Shown piece after piece: positions 11,221 to 20,687 of a stretch of DNA of 64,000 nt. A model generated the notes under the pieces. It saw nothing but the letters and a program-made list of their open reading frames with translations. It made no database searches and had not been told where the DNA came from. The first letter of the stretch is position 1. The number at the start of each line of letters is the position of its first letter. Source of the DNA: Nosocomiicoccus massiliensis (GTDB taxonomy: Bacteria > Bacillota > Bacilli > Staphylococcales > Salinicoccaceae); contig NZ_CP136964.1 in assembly GCF_002871345.2 (NCBI RefSeq), forward strand, positions 558,001 through 622,000. The letters are read 5' to 3'. The translations under genes were made by a program, and so were the position numbers.

Positions 11221-11260
11221 AAATTGCCCCGTTATATTAAATAATATAACGGGGCAATTT
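11221..11260. terminator. Bidirectional terminator between acuC and the AzlC/AzlD chimera
   Basis: An 18-bp stem (AAATTGCCCCGTTATATT and its complement) with a four-base loop is flanked by T on both strands. It can serve both converging genes. Confidence 0.88.
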
Positions 11261-11265
11261 TTAAG

Positions 11266-11679
11266 TTACATAATAAACATTAATAAATATATAAAGAAAA
11301 CTGAAAGAACAACTACAAAAAATAACGGTACACGAAAGATACCTAATATAGCGGCAAAAATCCCTCCAAGTATTCCTTCGATCGGACTCTCTACTGCATA
11401 TAGTATTCCTGGAAAAATTAAAACACCTAAAGCAGCGATTGGAATATAATTTAAAAATGTAATAAATATAGCGATAATAATCGTGATATAACTACTATCT
11501 TCTAACATTTGTAACGTTAAAAATTGCCCTGCACCTGCGTAGTTTAAACCACTCATTAATGTTGTAGACAGTAAATCAATGAGTGGTTTTGCTGTAATAC
11601 CAAAAGCCATCGCAACTGGTAAATATCCAAAACCAATTGCTATACCGTCAGAAAAAGATCGCTTATATACTTCACTCAA
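11266..11679 (-). CDS. AzlC/AzlD chimera, probably an internally deleted transporter
   Basis: The 137-aa membrane protein starts like AzlC (FSDGIAIGFGYLPVAMAFG; LMSGLNYAGAGQF; residues 8-58) and ends like AzlD (NYIPIAALGVLIFPGIL, from about residue 84, then two more helices). Normal AzlC is about 230 aa and AzlD about 100 aa, encoded side by side for branched-chain amino acid export. An in-frame deletion joining azlC to azlD would give exactly this. The start is a TTG at 11679 behind AGGAG. It may be a remnant, or a small protein under selection. No function is claimed. Confidence 0.65.
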   Translation of the reverse strand: MSEVYKRSFSDGIAIGFGYLPVAMAFGITAKPLIDLLSTTLMSGLNYAGAGQFLTLQMLEDSSYITIIIAIFITFLNYIPIAALGVLIFPGILYAVESPIEGILGGIFAAILGIFRVPLFFVVVLSVFFIYLLMFIM

Positions 11680-11789
11680 AAACCACCACTCCTTTTAAAA
11701 ACAATTAGTAACATTGTATCATAAATTTTCTGAAAATTGTGAAATATACTTGTGTTTATTCTACAAATAAAAGTTATAATTAAACATAA

Positions 11790-11821
11790 AAAAACTTGAG
11801 TTTAATATAAAACTCAAGTTT
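11790..11821 (-). terminator. Terminator of ccpA
   Basis: A 12-bp perfect stem (AAACTTGAGTTT/AAACTCAAGTTT) is followed on the minus strand by a T-run, 17 bases after the ccpA stop. Confidence 0.88.
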
Positions 11822-11837
11822 AAAAATATAAATCGCT

Positions 11838-12824
11838 TTATACACGCGTTGTTTTTGCGTAGTTAATTTTCAATGGTAACATCGTTACTTTTTCATCGAC
11901 TTCTTCGTTGTTCATAATTTTTGTAAGCAATCTCATTCCAACTGCACCAATATCATATAGTGGTACTGCGATTGTTGATAATTTCGGACGCATCATATAT
12001 GCAATGCGCGTATTAGAACAACTTATAATTTCTAATTCTTCAGGTACTTTTACGTTCATATCTAACGTTCCATGAAGGATTCCACCTGCAACCTCATCTG
12101 ATATTGCAATGACAGCATCTGCTTTAATTTCATGAATTTTATTAAATAGCTCAATACCCTCTTCATAAGTGTTTGCTGAAAACTCAAACATATTATCTTT
12201 ACTTATGTTGTGCTCTTCTAATACTTCACAAATTTTATCTGCGAGTAAAGTCTCCAACACACTATGGTAACCGCTTTGTACATATGCAATTTTTTTGTTG
12301 CCGCGCTCAATAAACCCTTCTACAATACGAGCAATTGCATCACGATAATTTGCATTTACTCTGTTTATTGACGTTTCTTTAGAATATCCACAGACTACGA
12401 CTGGCGTATTTGAACGCTGAATATTATCGATTATTTTTTGGTCATCCGTTCCACCTAAAAAGATGATACCGTCCACTTGATTACTTAATAACGTTTCAAA
12501 CGCATTCTTTTCTTTTTTAGCATCATTATCAGTATTTGTAATAATGATTTGATATTGATACATTTCAGCAATGTCTTCTAACCCTCTTAACACTGCTGAA
12601 TAATATAAATCTGAAATGTCAGGAATAATTACCCCAACCGTCTTTGTTTTTTTACTAGCGAGACCTCTAGCCACCGCGTTCGGTTTGTAGTTTAATCGTT
12701 CTATGACGTCTTTTACTTTACGACGTGTTTCTGGCTTAACGTTTGGGTTACCATTAAGTACGCGTGAAACAGTAGCCATTGACACATTCGCTTCTCTTGC
12801 AACATCATAAATCGTAATTGCCAT
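11838..12824 (-). CDS. ccpA: Catabolite control protein A
   Basis: LacI-family global regulator of carbon catabolite control; with HPr-Ser-P it binds cre sites. The N-terminal helix-turn-helix and hinge are textbook (TIYDVAREANVSMATVSRVL, then NYKPNAVARGLASKKT). A periplasmic-binding-like core follows with DQKIIDNI and the usual Gly-rich strands. The 328-aa length and local synteny (acu genes, ytxH, murC) match staphylococcal CcpA. AGGAGGAA precedes the ATG. Likely targets in this window are acsA, acuABC and pckA. Confidence 0.95.
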   Translation of the reverse strand: MAITIYDVAREANVSMATVSRVLNGNPNVKPETRRKVKDVIERLNYKPNAVARGLASKKTKTVGVIIPDISDLYYSAVLRGLEDIAEMYQYQIIITNTDNDAKKEKNAFETLLSNQVDGIIFLGGTDDQKIIDNIQRSNTPVVVCGYSKETSINRVNANYRDAIARIVEGFIERGNKKIAYVQSGYHSVLETLLADKICEVLEEHNISKDNMFEFSANTYEEGIELFNKIHEIKADAVIAISDEVAGGILHGTLDMNVKVPEELEIISCSNTRIAYMMRPKLSTIAVPLYDIGAVGMRLLTKIMNNEEVDEKVTMLPLKINYAKTTRV

Positions 12825-12915
12825 GATTTATTTTCCTCCTATGAAAACGTTTTTGTTTATTGATAATCATAACAGAAAATGAATGAGAATGTAAATAATT
12901 TAACAATAAACATCA

Positions 12916-12943
12916 AAAAAGTTCAGCATAAAAGCTGAACTTT
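12916..12943 (-). terminator. Terminator of the ytxG-ytxH unit
   Basis: The 10-bp stem AAAGTTCAGC/GCTGAACTTT with a T-run on the minus strand overlaps the stop codon of the ytxH-like gene. Confidence 0.8.
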
Positions 12944-13310
12944 ATAAATTAGATAAATCAACACTGTCTTTGTTTACATATCCATCTTTAACATCTTCTC
13001 GAATTGCTCGTTTTTGAGCGGCCATTAAGTCCTGATCCGAGTCCTTAATACGTTTAACTTCTTCGAGTTCTGCTTTTTTCACTTTGACTTTGTCGACAAT
13101 TTTATCTTTTTGATCTTCAAATACACCTTTTGGATCTTTTAAATCTTCACGAAGTGATTGTCCAGATTTTGGTGCTAAGAATAGACCTAAAATAGATCCG
13201 ACAATCATACCGAAAATTAGTCCGAGTGGTAATCCTTTTTTACTCTTTTGTTTTGGTGGACTATACGGTTTAATTCCATGTGTATGTCGATCTCTATCAT
13301 ATTTTTCCAT
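12942..13310 (-). CDS. ytxH: YtxH-domain protein
   Basis: A small protein with one membrane segment (GLPLGLIFGMIVGSILGLFLA, about 28-48) directly followed by the YtxH signature PKSGQSLREDL, then a long charged helix. The family is linked to general stress in Bacillus but has no known biochemical activity. GAGGGATG lies before the ATG. It is 15 bases downstream of the ytxG-like gene and shares its operon and terminator. Confidence 0.85.
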   Translation of the reverse strand: MEKYDRDRHTHGIKPYSPPKQKSKKGLPLGLIFGMIVGSILGLFLAPKSGQSLREDLKDPKGVFEDQKDKIVDKVKVKKAELEEVKRIKDSDQDLMAAQKRAIREDVKDGYVNKDSVDLSNL

Positions 13311-13324
13311 ATAACATCCCTCGC

Positions 13325-13771
13325 TTAGTAGCGACCTTTTATCGCATTGTTACGACGCTGACGTTGCTGCCATTTATCAGCAAGTTCCATTGCAACGTTT
13401 GACCATTGTACAACTTGTGCAATTTGCTCTTCGTTCTCTGAGATGTTTGTCGTAATTGAATTTGTCACTCTATCGACTGATGTGTTAAGGTTTTGAACTG
13501 AATATCCAACACCTTGAACTGCATCAACGACTGAGTTTAATTTTTCAACTTTACCTTGTACGTCTTCAACTAGACGATTACTTTTGTGTAATAAGTCGGT
13601 TGACTCACGTGTAATTCCTTGAATTTGTCCATCTAATCCATCGAGTGTTTCTGCAACGTAATCTAAGTTTTTCTTAACACTAAGTAAAACGACAGCTACT
13701 GCAATACATGCTACTAAAAATCCAACTGCAGCAACTACGAGTGCAATCCACCCTAAAATACTCCAATCCAT
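13325..13771 (-). CDS. ytxG: DUF948 (YtxG-like) membrane protein
   Basis: One N-terminal membrane helix (about 5-29, GWIALVVAAVGFLVACIAVA) precedes an amphipathic coiled-coil with repeated Leu/Val heptads and methyl-accepting-like spacing (SVDRVTNSITTNISENEEQI). This is the DUF948 pattern; its function is unknown. GGAGG precedes the ATG. The pair ytxG-ytxH directly after murC is conserved in Bacillus and staphylococci, where it is a stress-induced unit. Confidence 0.85.
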   Translation of the reverse strand: MDWSILGWIALVVAAVGFLVACIAVAVVLLSVKKNLDYVAETLDGLDGQIQGITRESTDLLHKSNRLVEDVQGKVEKLNSVVDAVQGVGYSVQNLNTSVDRVTNSITTNISENEEQIAQVVQWSNVAMELADKWQQRQRRNNAIKGRY

Positions 13772-13843
13772 AAATAACGCCTCCGTAAATGTTCTTATGT
13801 GTATAACTTATTAATAGCCGAATTCAATTCATTGTAAACATGT

Positions 13844-15142
13844 TTAAGAGATAAGTTCTGTAAATCTTTTTTCGTACTTTTGAATATCTCCTGCACCCAT
13901 AAAGATAATGACACTATCTTCATATTGATCGAGTTCTTTAATTTTTGCTTCTGTTAACAGTTTTGAACCCGGTATTAAATTCACCAAATCTTCACTCGAT
14001 AAATTACCACTTTGTTCTCTCGCAGAACCAAAAATATCTACGATATAAACTTTGTCCGCCTCTTTTAAACTGTCTGCAAATTCATTTAAAAACTTTTCTG
14101 TTCTAGAGAAAGTATGTGGTTGGAATACCGCAACGACCTGGTGATTCTTATATTTTTTTCGTGCTGTTTCAAGCGTTGCCTCAATTTCTTTCGGGTGGTG
14201 CGCATAGTCATCCACGACGATATAACTTTTATATTTCGTCTCTGAAAAACGTCGTTTAACGCCACCATATGTTAAAAAAGCACTTTTAATATTATCGAAA
14301 TCAAAACCTTCTAAATAACAAATTGTAATGACAGCAAGTGAATTTAAAATTAAATGATCACCATATAACGGAATAATAAAATTATCTTTATATTCGCCTT
14401 CAATGTATAAATCAAATGAAGTGCCGTTATCTACCACTTCTACATTTCTAGCTTCGACTGTATAATCACCATCGATACCATACGTATACATCGGAACATC
14501 GACTTTTATTTCATTGATATATGGATCATTTCCATACGCAACTACTGCTTTTGTCACTTGGTTTGCCATCGACTGAAACGCACTGACGACGTCTTCAACA
14601 TCTTTAAAATAATCTGGGTGGTCAAAATCGATATTCGTTATAATTGCATAGTCCGGATGATACGCTAAAAAGTGACGACGATATTCGCACGATTCAAATG
14701 CAAAGTAATCCGCTTCTTTTTTACCAACACCTGTACCGTCTCCAATTAAATACGTCGTTTCTTTATCGCCATTCATAACGTGACTGAGTAAACCGGTTGT
14801 CGAGGTTTTTCCATGAGATCCTGTGACCCCAATTGACGTATAGTCTTTCATAAATTCAGATAAGAATTTATGATAGCGGATGACCGGATATCCATTTTCA
14901 AGTGCTTTTTTAATCTCTACATGGTCATCGTTAAACGCATTACCTGCAATATACGTAAAATCTTCGACTATATTATCTTCAGAAAATGGTAATATTTTAA
15001 TTCCTTTTTTCTTTAATTGATACTCCGTGAAAACTTCACTTGTTATGTCTGAACCTTGTACTTCATGACCTAAATCAAAAAGAACTTGTGCAAGTGCACT
15101 CATCCCTGCACCTTTAATTCCAATGAAGTGATATTTCTTCAC
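13844..15142 (-). CDS. murC: UDP-N-acetylmuramate-L-alanine ligase
   Basis: Adds the first L-Ala to UDP-MurNAc in peptidoglycan precursor synthesis. The N-terminal Rossmann loop ([11 protein letters not shown]), the ATP loop [11 protein letters not shown] (near 108), DFDHPDYF, and the C-terminal HHPKEIEAT and FQPHTFSRT motifs define MurC. The start is GTG at 15142 with GGTG about six bases upstream. The gene begins only 2 bases after the FtsK-like gene, so the two are cotranscribed. Length (432 aa) is normal. Confidence 0.96.
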   Translation of the reverse strand: MKKYHFIGIKGAGMSALAQVLFDLGHEVQGSDITSEVFTEYQLKKKGIKILPFSEDNIVEDFTYIAGNAFNDDHVEIKKALENGYPVIRYHKFLSEFMKDYTSIGVTGSHGKTSTTGLLSHVMNGDKETTYLIGDGTGVGKKEADYFAFESCEYRRHFLAYHPDYAIITNIDFDHPDYFKDVEDVVSAFQSMANQVTKAVVAYGNDPYINEIKVDVPMYTYGIDGDYTVEARNVEVVDNGTSFDLYIEGEYKDNFIIPLYGDHLILNSLAVITICYLEGFDFDNIKSAFLTYGGVKRRFSETKYKSYIVVDDYAHHPKEIEATLETARKKYKNHQVVAVFQPHTFSRTEKFLNEFADSLKEADKVYIVDIFGSAREQSGNLSSEDLVNLIPGSKLLTEAKIKELDQYEDSVIIFMGAGDIQKYEKRFTELIS

Positions 15143-15144
15143 AA

Positions 15145-16737
15145 TTACACCTTACTTTCATCGCTTCTATCTGATAAGTAGTTGATGATGTTGCTTAAAA
15201 CTTCCGCTTTTACTGTACTCATATTCAGGCGTACTGGTCGGTTTGAAGTACTAATTGTGACGAGACAATCATTGCCCTCAAATAACTTATCCGCACCATC
15301 AATAACACTACTTTTCTCATCGTAATAAGAAATTTTAGTTTGCATTAAACTCAGAAGTTGATATCTAATTCCAACGTCAGTTTTCGTGTGATTCATGACT
15401 AAATGTATGCCTAATGCTTTACCTTGCTTTAGAATTTGCAAAATATGACGAATCACTTCGGGATTATTTCGCTCGAGTATTCTATCAAAGTCGTCAATAT
15501 ATATAACTATCGTACTCTTTCTCGATTCTTGCTTCACACGTGTGTTAAAACTTTGAATGTTACGTACGTGTGCCCTTCTAAACTGAATGTTTCTGCTGTT
15601 TAACTCATCTATTATATCATTAAATGCATCAGTATCGTATACTGATTTTCTTTCACTAAACGAATGAGGGAGCGAATTGAAAGTATCGAATTCTTTCGAA
15701 TCAGAAATTACTTTAAATTGAAATGAATCACTACTATGATTCATTAATAACGAGACAAGCATACTGTCAATAATTTCCGTTCTTTTTTCTTCGTTACCAT
15801 ATATTAATGTATGGCCTGCTTTTCTTAACTCATACGTAAAAATACGATTATCCACTGTTTTGCCAAGTGCAAATCTATAGTCATTTTTTCTTAATTTTAA
15901 ACTACTATTTAAAAATAGAGATTTAAAATAAATTTCACTTGGTTTTTCCAGTGGAAATTCAATTTGAATGTTATTATTTCCGAGCACTTCGGTAATGATA
16001 CGCACCTTTTTATTTAAGGCACCCTCTAACTGCGCTTTCACATCTTCAATTTTGGACAATTTAAAATGTCTATCGAGTTGAATCGAATAAGAACCGACGA
16101 TACCGTTTGAAAAGTATTCAACTACTTTTCCTTCTATACCCACCTGTTTAATAATTGCATTTATAGACTCAAGGTTTTCGTCATCATGCTTAACGAAGTT
16201 TTGTTCTTGTTCGTTACCTAATATACTAATCGGTGGTAACGTCTTACTTGGCCCGAGTTTACGTTCTCTATGGACTGGTAATTCTTTTTCAACATGTTTT
16301 TGTTCTTTGTGCTTCGATTCAATTGGACGTTTTGTCTCTTCGACTTTACGTTCTTTTTGTAATCGTTCTTTACGCAGACGATCTTTCTCTTCTTTTTCTT
16401 TACGCTTTCTAACAATATCTTGAATAATTGGAGATTGATGGTGTTCAAATTTTCGTCTATATTCTGCAGTTTCATCATATTCACGGCGATACGGGTTCTT
16501 CGTTCCATGAATTGCTGAAGGTACGACGCGTGCTTTCGTAATCGTTTGACTCGAAGGACGCTTTACCGTACGTCTTTCAGTATAACGAGACTCTTGTTTC
16601 TTCTCTTGTTTCGGAATGTCTTGTTCTTCTTCAGATAACTCAAATGGAAAAGGAAAACGTTTATTAAGTTTCATATCATCGATCGTCTGATTGCTAAATG
16701 TTCGATCTTGAAATCTATTCCTTGATCTTCTACGCAT
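15145..16737 (-). CDS. Degenerate FtsK/SftA-like protein without a Walker A motif
   Basis: By position (between ytpR and murC) this is the equivalent of SftA/FtsK, a DNA translocase acting at division. A basic, charged N-terminus of about 170 aa without a membrane helix is followed by FtsK alpha-beta-like sequence. Strand by strand the core can be followed: [18 protein letters not shown] (near 309-326) is where HLLIAGATGSGKS should be, [11 protein letters not shown] (near 405-416) sits at Walker [12 protein letters not shown] matches the AGIHLIIATQR strand, and [12 protein letters not shown] matches AEKLLGRGDML. The P-loop lysine is lost and no C-terminal gamma (KOPS-reading) domain follows. 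At 530 aa it is far shorter than SftA (about 950). Probably a non-translocating derivative. Confidence 0.8.
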   Translation of the reverse strand: MRRRSRNRFQDRTFSNQTIDDMKLNKRFPFPFELSEEEQDIPKQEKKQESRYTERRTVKRPSSQTITKARVVPSAIHGTKNPYRREYDETAEYRRKFEHHQSPIIQDIVRKRKEKEEKDRLRKERLQKERKVEETKRPIESKHKEQKHVEKELPVHRERKLGPSKTLPPISILGNEQEQNFVKHDDENLESINAIIKQVGIEGKVVEYFSNGIVGSYSIQLDRHFKLSKIEDVKAQLEGALNKKVRIITEVLGNNNIQIEFPLEKPSEIYFKSLFLNSSLKLRKNDYRFALGKTVDNRIFTYELRKAGHTLIYGNEEKRTEIIDSMLVSLLMNHSSDSFQFKVISDSKEFDTFNSLPHSFSERKSVYDTDAFNDIIDELNSRNIQFRRAHVRNIQSFNTRVKQESRKSTIVIYIDDFDRILERNNPEVIRHILQILKQGKALGIHLVMNHTKTDVGIRYQLLSLMQTKISYYDEKSSVIDGADKLFEGNDCLVTISTSNRPVRLNMSTVKAEVLSNIINYLSDRSDESKV

Positions 16738-16751
16738 CCTAATCCCTCCTA

Positions 16752-17330
16752 TTATTTAAAAAACGATTGACCAACTTCGTAATTATCGTCTAATACGTAA
16801 ATACCTCTTACTCCGTCATCTTCTAGGTTTAACTCTTTTTTAGAGCAAATCATCCCATTAGATTTCACACCTCGAAGTTCAGATGGTTTAATATATAATC
16901 CATTCGGCATAAAAGCACCGACTTTAGCCACGACAACTTTTTGTCCATTGTCGACGTTTGGTGCACCACAGACGATTTGTAGTTCTTCATCTCCTACGTC
17001 TACAGTCGTTACGTTTAATCGATCTGCATCTTCATGTGGTTTACATTCTTTTACAAATCCAACAACGAATTTTGGTGATAAATCTGGATTGATTTCACCG
17101 AAATCACCTTTGATAATATCGTTAATTTTTTCTACGATTGACTCTTCGTTTAACTCTGTAAGTTCTTCTTCAGTAAATGTTTCACTTGCATTAAATATGT
17201 TTAAGCCGAGTAACTCATCGTTATCGACAATCGTTGTATACCCGTCGAAATCTTTCGTTTCGAAATTATCGCTTCCCTTTAATGATACGAGAAGGACATC
17301 TCCAATGTTTTTGTTGTATGTTAACTTCAT
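16752..17330 (-). CDS. ytpR: YtpR-like tRNA-binding domain protein
   Basis: The N-terminal half is family-specific; the C-terminal 100 residues form an EMAP-II/PheT-N-like tRNA-binding OB fold ([49 protein letters not shown]). The role is not established; RNA or tRNA binding is likely. AGGTG precedes the ATG at 17330. It is embedded in a cluster with DUF1444 upstream and the FtsK-like gene 14 bases downstream, as in Bacillus ytpQ-ytpR-ytpS. Confidence 0.9.
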   Translation of the reverse strand: MKLTYNKNIGDVLLVSLKGSDNFETKDFDGYTTIVDNDELLGLNIFNASETFTEEELTELNEESIVEKINDIIKGDFGEINPDLSPKFVVGFVKECKPHEDADRLNVTTVDVGDEELQIVCGAPNVDNGQKVVVAKVGAFMPNGLYIKPSELRGVKSNGMICSKKELNLEDDGVRGIYVLDDNYEVGQSFFK

Positions 17331-17344
17331 TTAAATTCACCTTG

Positions 17345-18154
17345 TTACTTTTTGTTTTTATTATAATTCTTTGCTTTACCGAGAATAAATACCGGTTCTA
17401 ATTTTTTATGACGATAGCTAAAGCTTAAGCTCGTAATTGGCGTTAAACCTTCTGCAAAATACTGCATCATCATTTGAGCCATAATATCATAGCCGACTTC
17501 ATTTTTAACGTCGACGATAATTAACACGTCTTGATGTGGTAAACCAATCATCATTTCGCCTTCTAGTTTGCTATGAAAATCGTTTAAAAATTCTTCGTTT
17601 AAAATTCTCGATGCATCATAACCGTCTCTATGGCTTATGAAATAAAAGTCATTTTCTTGAACTGTTTCTTTCTTATACTTAATGTCAAGTGTCTTTAAAT
17701 TATTAAATGCTTTTTCTTTTAGCGCTTCTTTTGTAAGACCTAATGTTTCAAGTAATGATTCATCGATTAACTCGTATGAACGTCCATGGTCGAGCGCGTA
17801 AAAAATAACAGTTTCTGCAGTATGCTCATCGAATATGAATTTCTTACCGTCTTTTGCTTCTTTTGGAAAGCTTGTACTACGTACAACTGGATAAATCATT
17901 CCTTCATTTGTCACTTCTTTCGTATCTGCCATACGCGTTAAAGTTTCAGATACGTAGTAGACAATTTCATCGATGATTTCTTCAGATTTCGTTGCTTTTT
18001 GAAGTAATTTGTTTAGTTGAACGTCCACTCCTTTATGGTTATCTTGGCGTTCAATTCTTAAAATTTCTTCTTTTCGATTGAAACGACTATCGTATTGTAG
18101 ATCCGTTTCATCGAGTTTTTTTAATACTTTATCTTTTAATTCAGTAACATTCAT
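17345..18154 (-). CDS. ytpQ: DUF1444 family protein (YtpQ-like)
   Basis: A 269-aa soluble protein with the DUF1444 pattern, including YPVVRSTSFP, DEHTAETVIFYALDHGRSY and GLPHQDVLIIVDV. No catalytic motif is obvious and the biochemical role is unknown. GGAGG precedes the ATG at 18154. The synteny with ytpR, FtsK-like and murC is conserved across Bacillales and is the main support for the name. Confidence 0.85.
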   Translation of the reverse strand: MNVTELKDKVLKKLDETDLQYDSRFNRKEEILRIERQDNHKGVDVQLNKLLQKATKSEEIIDEIVYYVSETLTRMADTKEVTNEGMIYPVVRSTSFPKEAKDGKKFIFDEHTAETVIFYALDHGRSYELIDESLLETLGLTKEALKEKAFNNLKTLDIKYKKETVQENDFYFISHRDGYDASRILNEEFLNDFHSKLEGEMMIGLPHQDVLIIVDVKNEVGYDIMAQMMMQYFAEGLTPITSLSFSYRHKKLEPVFILGKAKNYNKNKK

Positions 18155-18166
18155 GAAATGCCTCCG

Positions 18167-19159
18167 TTATTGATTCCCTAAATTAAGTACTTGATCTCCG
18201 GGTTTAATAAGTTTCATACTCATGAGTAATTTATAAAATGCATACGTTACTGCTCCTGGAAGTAGGATGTGGAATATGATTATCATTATATATGTTGTCA
18301 TACTTGGCCCCATTGTTTCAATTGCCATGATTTGACCAACGAGTCCACTCGTCCCCATACCTGCACCTGCACTATTGTTTTGCATCGGGAAAAACACTGT
18401 CATAATCGGTGCGATAATCACACTCGCGATTGACGGTGGTAATATAATCCACGGATTTTTAATGATATTCGCTACTTGTAACATTGAAGTTCCAAGCCCA
18501 ATCGATAACACCCCTGATGATCCATTATCTTTATAACTCATCAGTGCTAAACCGACCATATGACAACAACATCCAACTGCTGCTGCAGCTGCTGCAAGCC
18601 CGTTAATGTCGATCATTACCGCTAATGCTGCACTAGAAATTGGTGCTGTTAATGTAATTCCGAATACTAATGCGACGAGCATCCCCATAATAAATGGGTT
18701 TTGTTCAACCGCAAAGTTCACAAACGAACCGAGCGATAACATTAATTTAGATATAAATGGACCAACAAATTTACCGACTAAAAATCCGATAACAATCGTG
18801 AAAATTGGAGAAATTAATATATCTAATTTCGTACGACCGGCATATAGTCTTGATAGTTCAGTTGCGACTAAAACAGCAATAAAACTTCCAGCTACGCCTC
18901 CGAATTCATAAGCGCTATAACCGACTGTCACTGCTGAAAATACGACGAGTGGATGTGCTTTTAACCCGTATGCAATACTCGCACCAATTGCTGCACCAGT
19001 TAAACTCATCGCAAGTTCTCCAACAGGAATTAAACCACTGAGTGCTGGGATATACGTCCCAATTGTCTTAATAATAAGACCAATAAGTAAAGAAGAAAAT
19101 AGACCGAGCGCCATAAAGCTCATCCCGTCGATGAACCAGCGCTTTAATAACCCCTTCAC
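18167..19159 (-). CDS. PfoR-like PTS_EIIC_2 family membrane protein
   Basis: A 330-aa protein with eight to ten membrane segments, rich in Gly and Ala (AAAAAVGCCCHMVGLALMS, GMGTSGLVGQI). This matches the PTS_EIIC_2/PfoR family, which resembles a PTS permease but lacks phosphoryl-transfer domains. Substrate and role are unknown. The GTG start overlaps the stop of the upstream M42 peptidase gene (GTGA), so translation is coupled. Confidence 0.8.
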   Translation of the reverse strand: MKGLLKRWFIDGMSFMALGLFSSLLIGLIIKTIGTYIPALSGLIPVGELAMSLTGAAIGASIAYGLKAHPLVVFSAVTVGYSAYEFGGVAGSFIAVLVATELSRLYAGRTKLDILISPIFTIVIGFLVGKFVGPFISKLMLSLGSFVNFAVEQNPFIMGMLVALVFGITLTAPISSAALAVMIDINGLAAAAAAVGCCCHMVGLALMSYKDNGSSGVLSIGLGTSMLQVANIIKNPWIILPPSIASVIIAPIMTVFFPMQNNSAGAGMGTSGLVGQIMAIETMGPSMTTYIMIIIFHILLPGAVTYAFYKLLMSMKLIKPGDQVLNLGNQ

Positions 19160-20232
19160 CCTCTTAACTCCTTAACTTTTTCGCTATTAATACCTTTAAC
19201 AAGTTCGATTAAAAACTTTTTCGCTTCTAAGTAGTCATTTTTATGAATAATCGAATGGTTCGTATGAATATATCTTGAGCAAATTCCAACGACCGCGCTT
19301 GGCACTCCGTCATTAGACACGTGAATGCTTCCAGCGTCTGTTCCACCTGGAGATAAATAATATTGATATTTCACATCGTGCTTATCTGCAGTTTGAAGTA
19401 AATAATCTCTCATTGGTTTGCCAAGGATCATCGTACCGTCTTTAATTCTAAGTAATGTACCTTCTCCAAGTTTACCGAGATCATCTTTTTTACCGAGCAT
19501 ATCGTTTGCTGGTGAACAGTCAACGACAAATGCAACGTCTGGTTGAATTAAATTTGCGCTCGCTTTAGCTCCTCTTAAGCCTACTTCTTCTTGAACGTTC
19601 GCACCGATATATAAGTTACAATCAAGTTCAACATCTTTTAGCGCTTCAAGTACTTCTAAAGCGATTAAACAACCGTATCGGTTATCCCATGCTTTTGCTA
19701 ACAATTTGTTTTCAGTAAGTTGTTCAAATTGAACATTTGGCACGATTGAATCCCCGATATTTACACCCATCTCAAGTGCTTCTTCTTTAGAGTCTGCACC
19801 AATATCTAATAACATGTCTTTAATTTTTGTACCTAAGTCTTTCGATTCACCACGTCTAAAGTGAATTGGCACACTACCAATTACACCTGTTAACTCTTTA
19901 TTATCATTCGTTCTCACTGACATTTTTTGGCTGAGTAATACGTCTTCTGACCAACCACCGAGTGGTGTGAACTTTAAAAATCCATTGTCTGTAATTTCAG
20001 TAACCATAAATCCTACTTCATCCATATGGCCAGCAACTAAAACGTTAGGAGCGTTTTCATTTTTTGATTTTTTAACAGCAAAAATGCCACCTAAACCGTC
20101 ATTAATATATTCGACGCCAAACGCTTCAAAATTCTCACGCAAATAATTGCGCACTAAATCTTCAAAGCCAGGAGCGCCGTGAAGTTCCGTTAACTCTTTC
20201 ATTCGTTGTAGTGTTTTTTGACTGATTTCCAT
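19156..20232 (-). CDS. ytoP: M42 family metallopeptidase (YtoP-like aminopeptidase)
   Basis: Cytosolic, metal-dependent aminopeptidase. Metal ligands are recognisable in order: GHMDEVGF, AWDNRYGCL, QEEVGLRGA, VDCSPAND and a C-terminal IHTNHS. The 358-aa length is normal. GGGAAG lies upstream of the ATG at 20232. The last codons overlap the start of the PfoR-like gene. The divergent small gene at 20307 keeps the same partner as ytzB beside ytoP in Bacillus. Confidence 0.92.
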   Translation of the reverse strand: MEISQKTLQRMKELTELHGAPGFEDLVRNYLRENFEAFGVEYINDGLGGIFAVKKSKNENAPNVLVAGHMDEVGFMVTEITDNGFLKFTPLGGWSEDVLLSQKMSVRTNDNKELTGVIGSVPIHFRRGESKDLGTKIKDMLLDIGADSKEEALEMGVNIGDSIVPNVQFEQLTENKLLAKAWDNRYGCLIALEVLEALKDVELDCNLYIGANVQEEVGLRGAKASANLIQPDVAFVVDCSPANDMLGKKDDLGKLGEGTLLRIKDGTMILGKPMRDYLLQTADKHDVKYQYYLSPGGTDAGSIHVSNDGVPSAVVGICSRYIHTNHSIIHKNDYLEAKKFLIELVKGINSEKVKELRG

Positions 20233-20306
20233 CTGAAAAAAACTTCCCTTCTAAATTTATATTTATTGTTGATTATGGTAGACTAACAGAAAGGGAGGCT
20301 ACCATA

Positions 20307-20606
20307 ATGTCAAAACGAACTTTTTGGACAATTGTCTTAAGCGTTGTAACAATTGTACCTGTTGTACTATATGTCATCGCTAGACGTACGATCAATGTTG
20401 ACAAGGTCTTAGATAATCTTTACTTACAATTTGACGGCATTTCTTTTGTATCTGTTGACTATAACAATTCTAACAATGAAAGCTTTGGTCAAGATAAGAA
20501 AGTACTAAATGGTGTCGTTCACGTTGAACAAGGCGACAAACTTCAAAAGTACAACTTCACAGCGAATAAGTACACTGGTGAAATCATGGAGATTACTGTT
20601 CAGTAA
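20307..20606 (+). CDS. Small membrane-anchored protein, YtzB-like
   Basis: A 99-aa protein with one N-terminal membrane helix (about 7-24) and an extracytoplasmic domain ending in KYNFTANKYTGEIMEI, a PepSY-like ending. GGGAGG lies eight bases before the ATG. Divergent to the M42 peptidase, as ytzB is to ytoP in Bacillus. Function is unknown; PepSY domains often restrain peptidases, but that is speculative here. Confidence 0.7.
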   Translation: MSKRTFWTIVLSVVTIVPVVLYVIARRTINVDKVLDNLYLQFDGISFVSVDYNNSNNESFGQDKKVLNGVVHVEQGDKLQKYNFTANKYTGEIMEITVQ

Positions 20607-20661
20607 TCTTCATGTTTTATTATTATCCATTTTATCAAACAATTGTAATTACCGGAACTAT

Positions 20662-20687
20662 CAAAAAAGCACCTTTTTAAAGGTGCT
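20662..20687 (-). terminator. Terminator of trmB
   Basis: The hairpin AGCACCTTT/AAAGGTGCT is followed on the minus strand by six T. It overlaps the trmB stop codon by one base or so. Confidence 0.82.
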
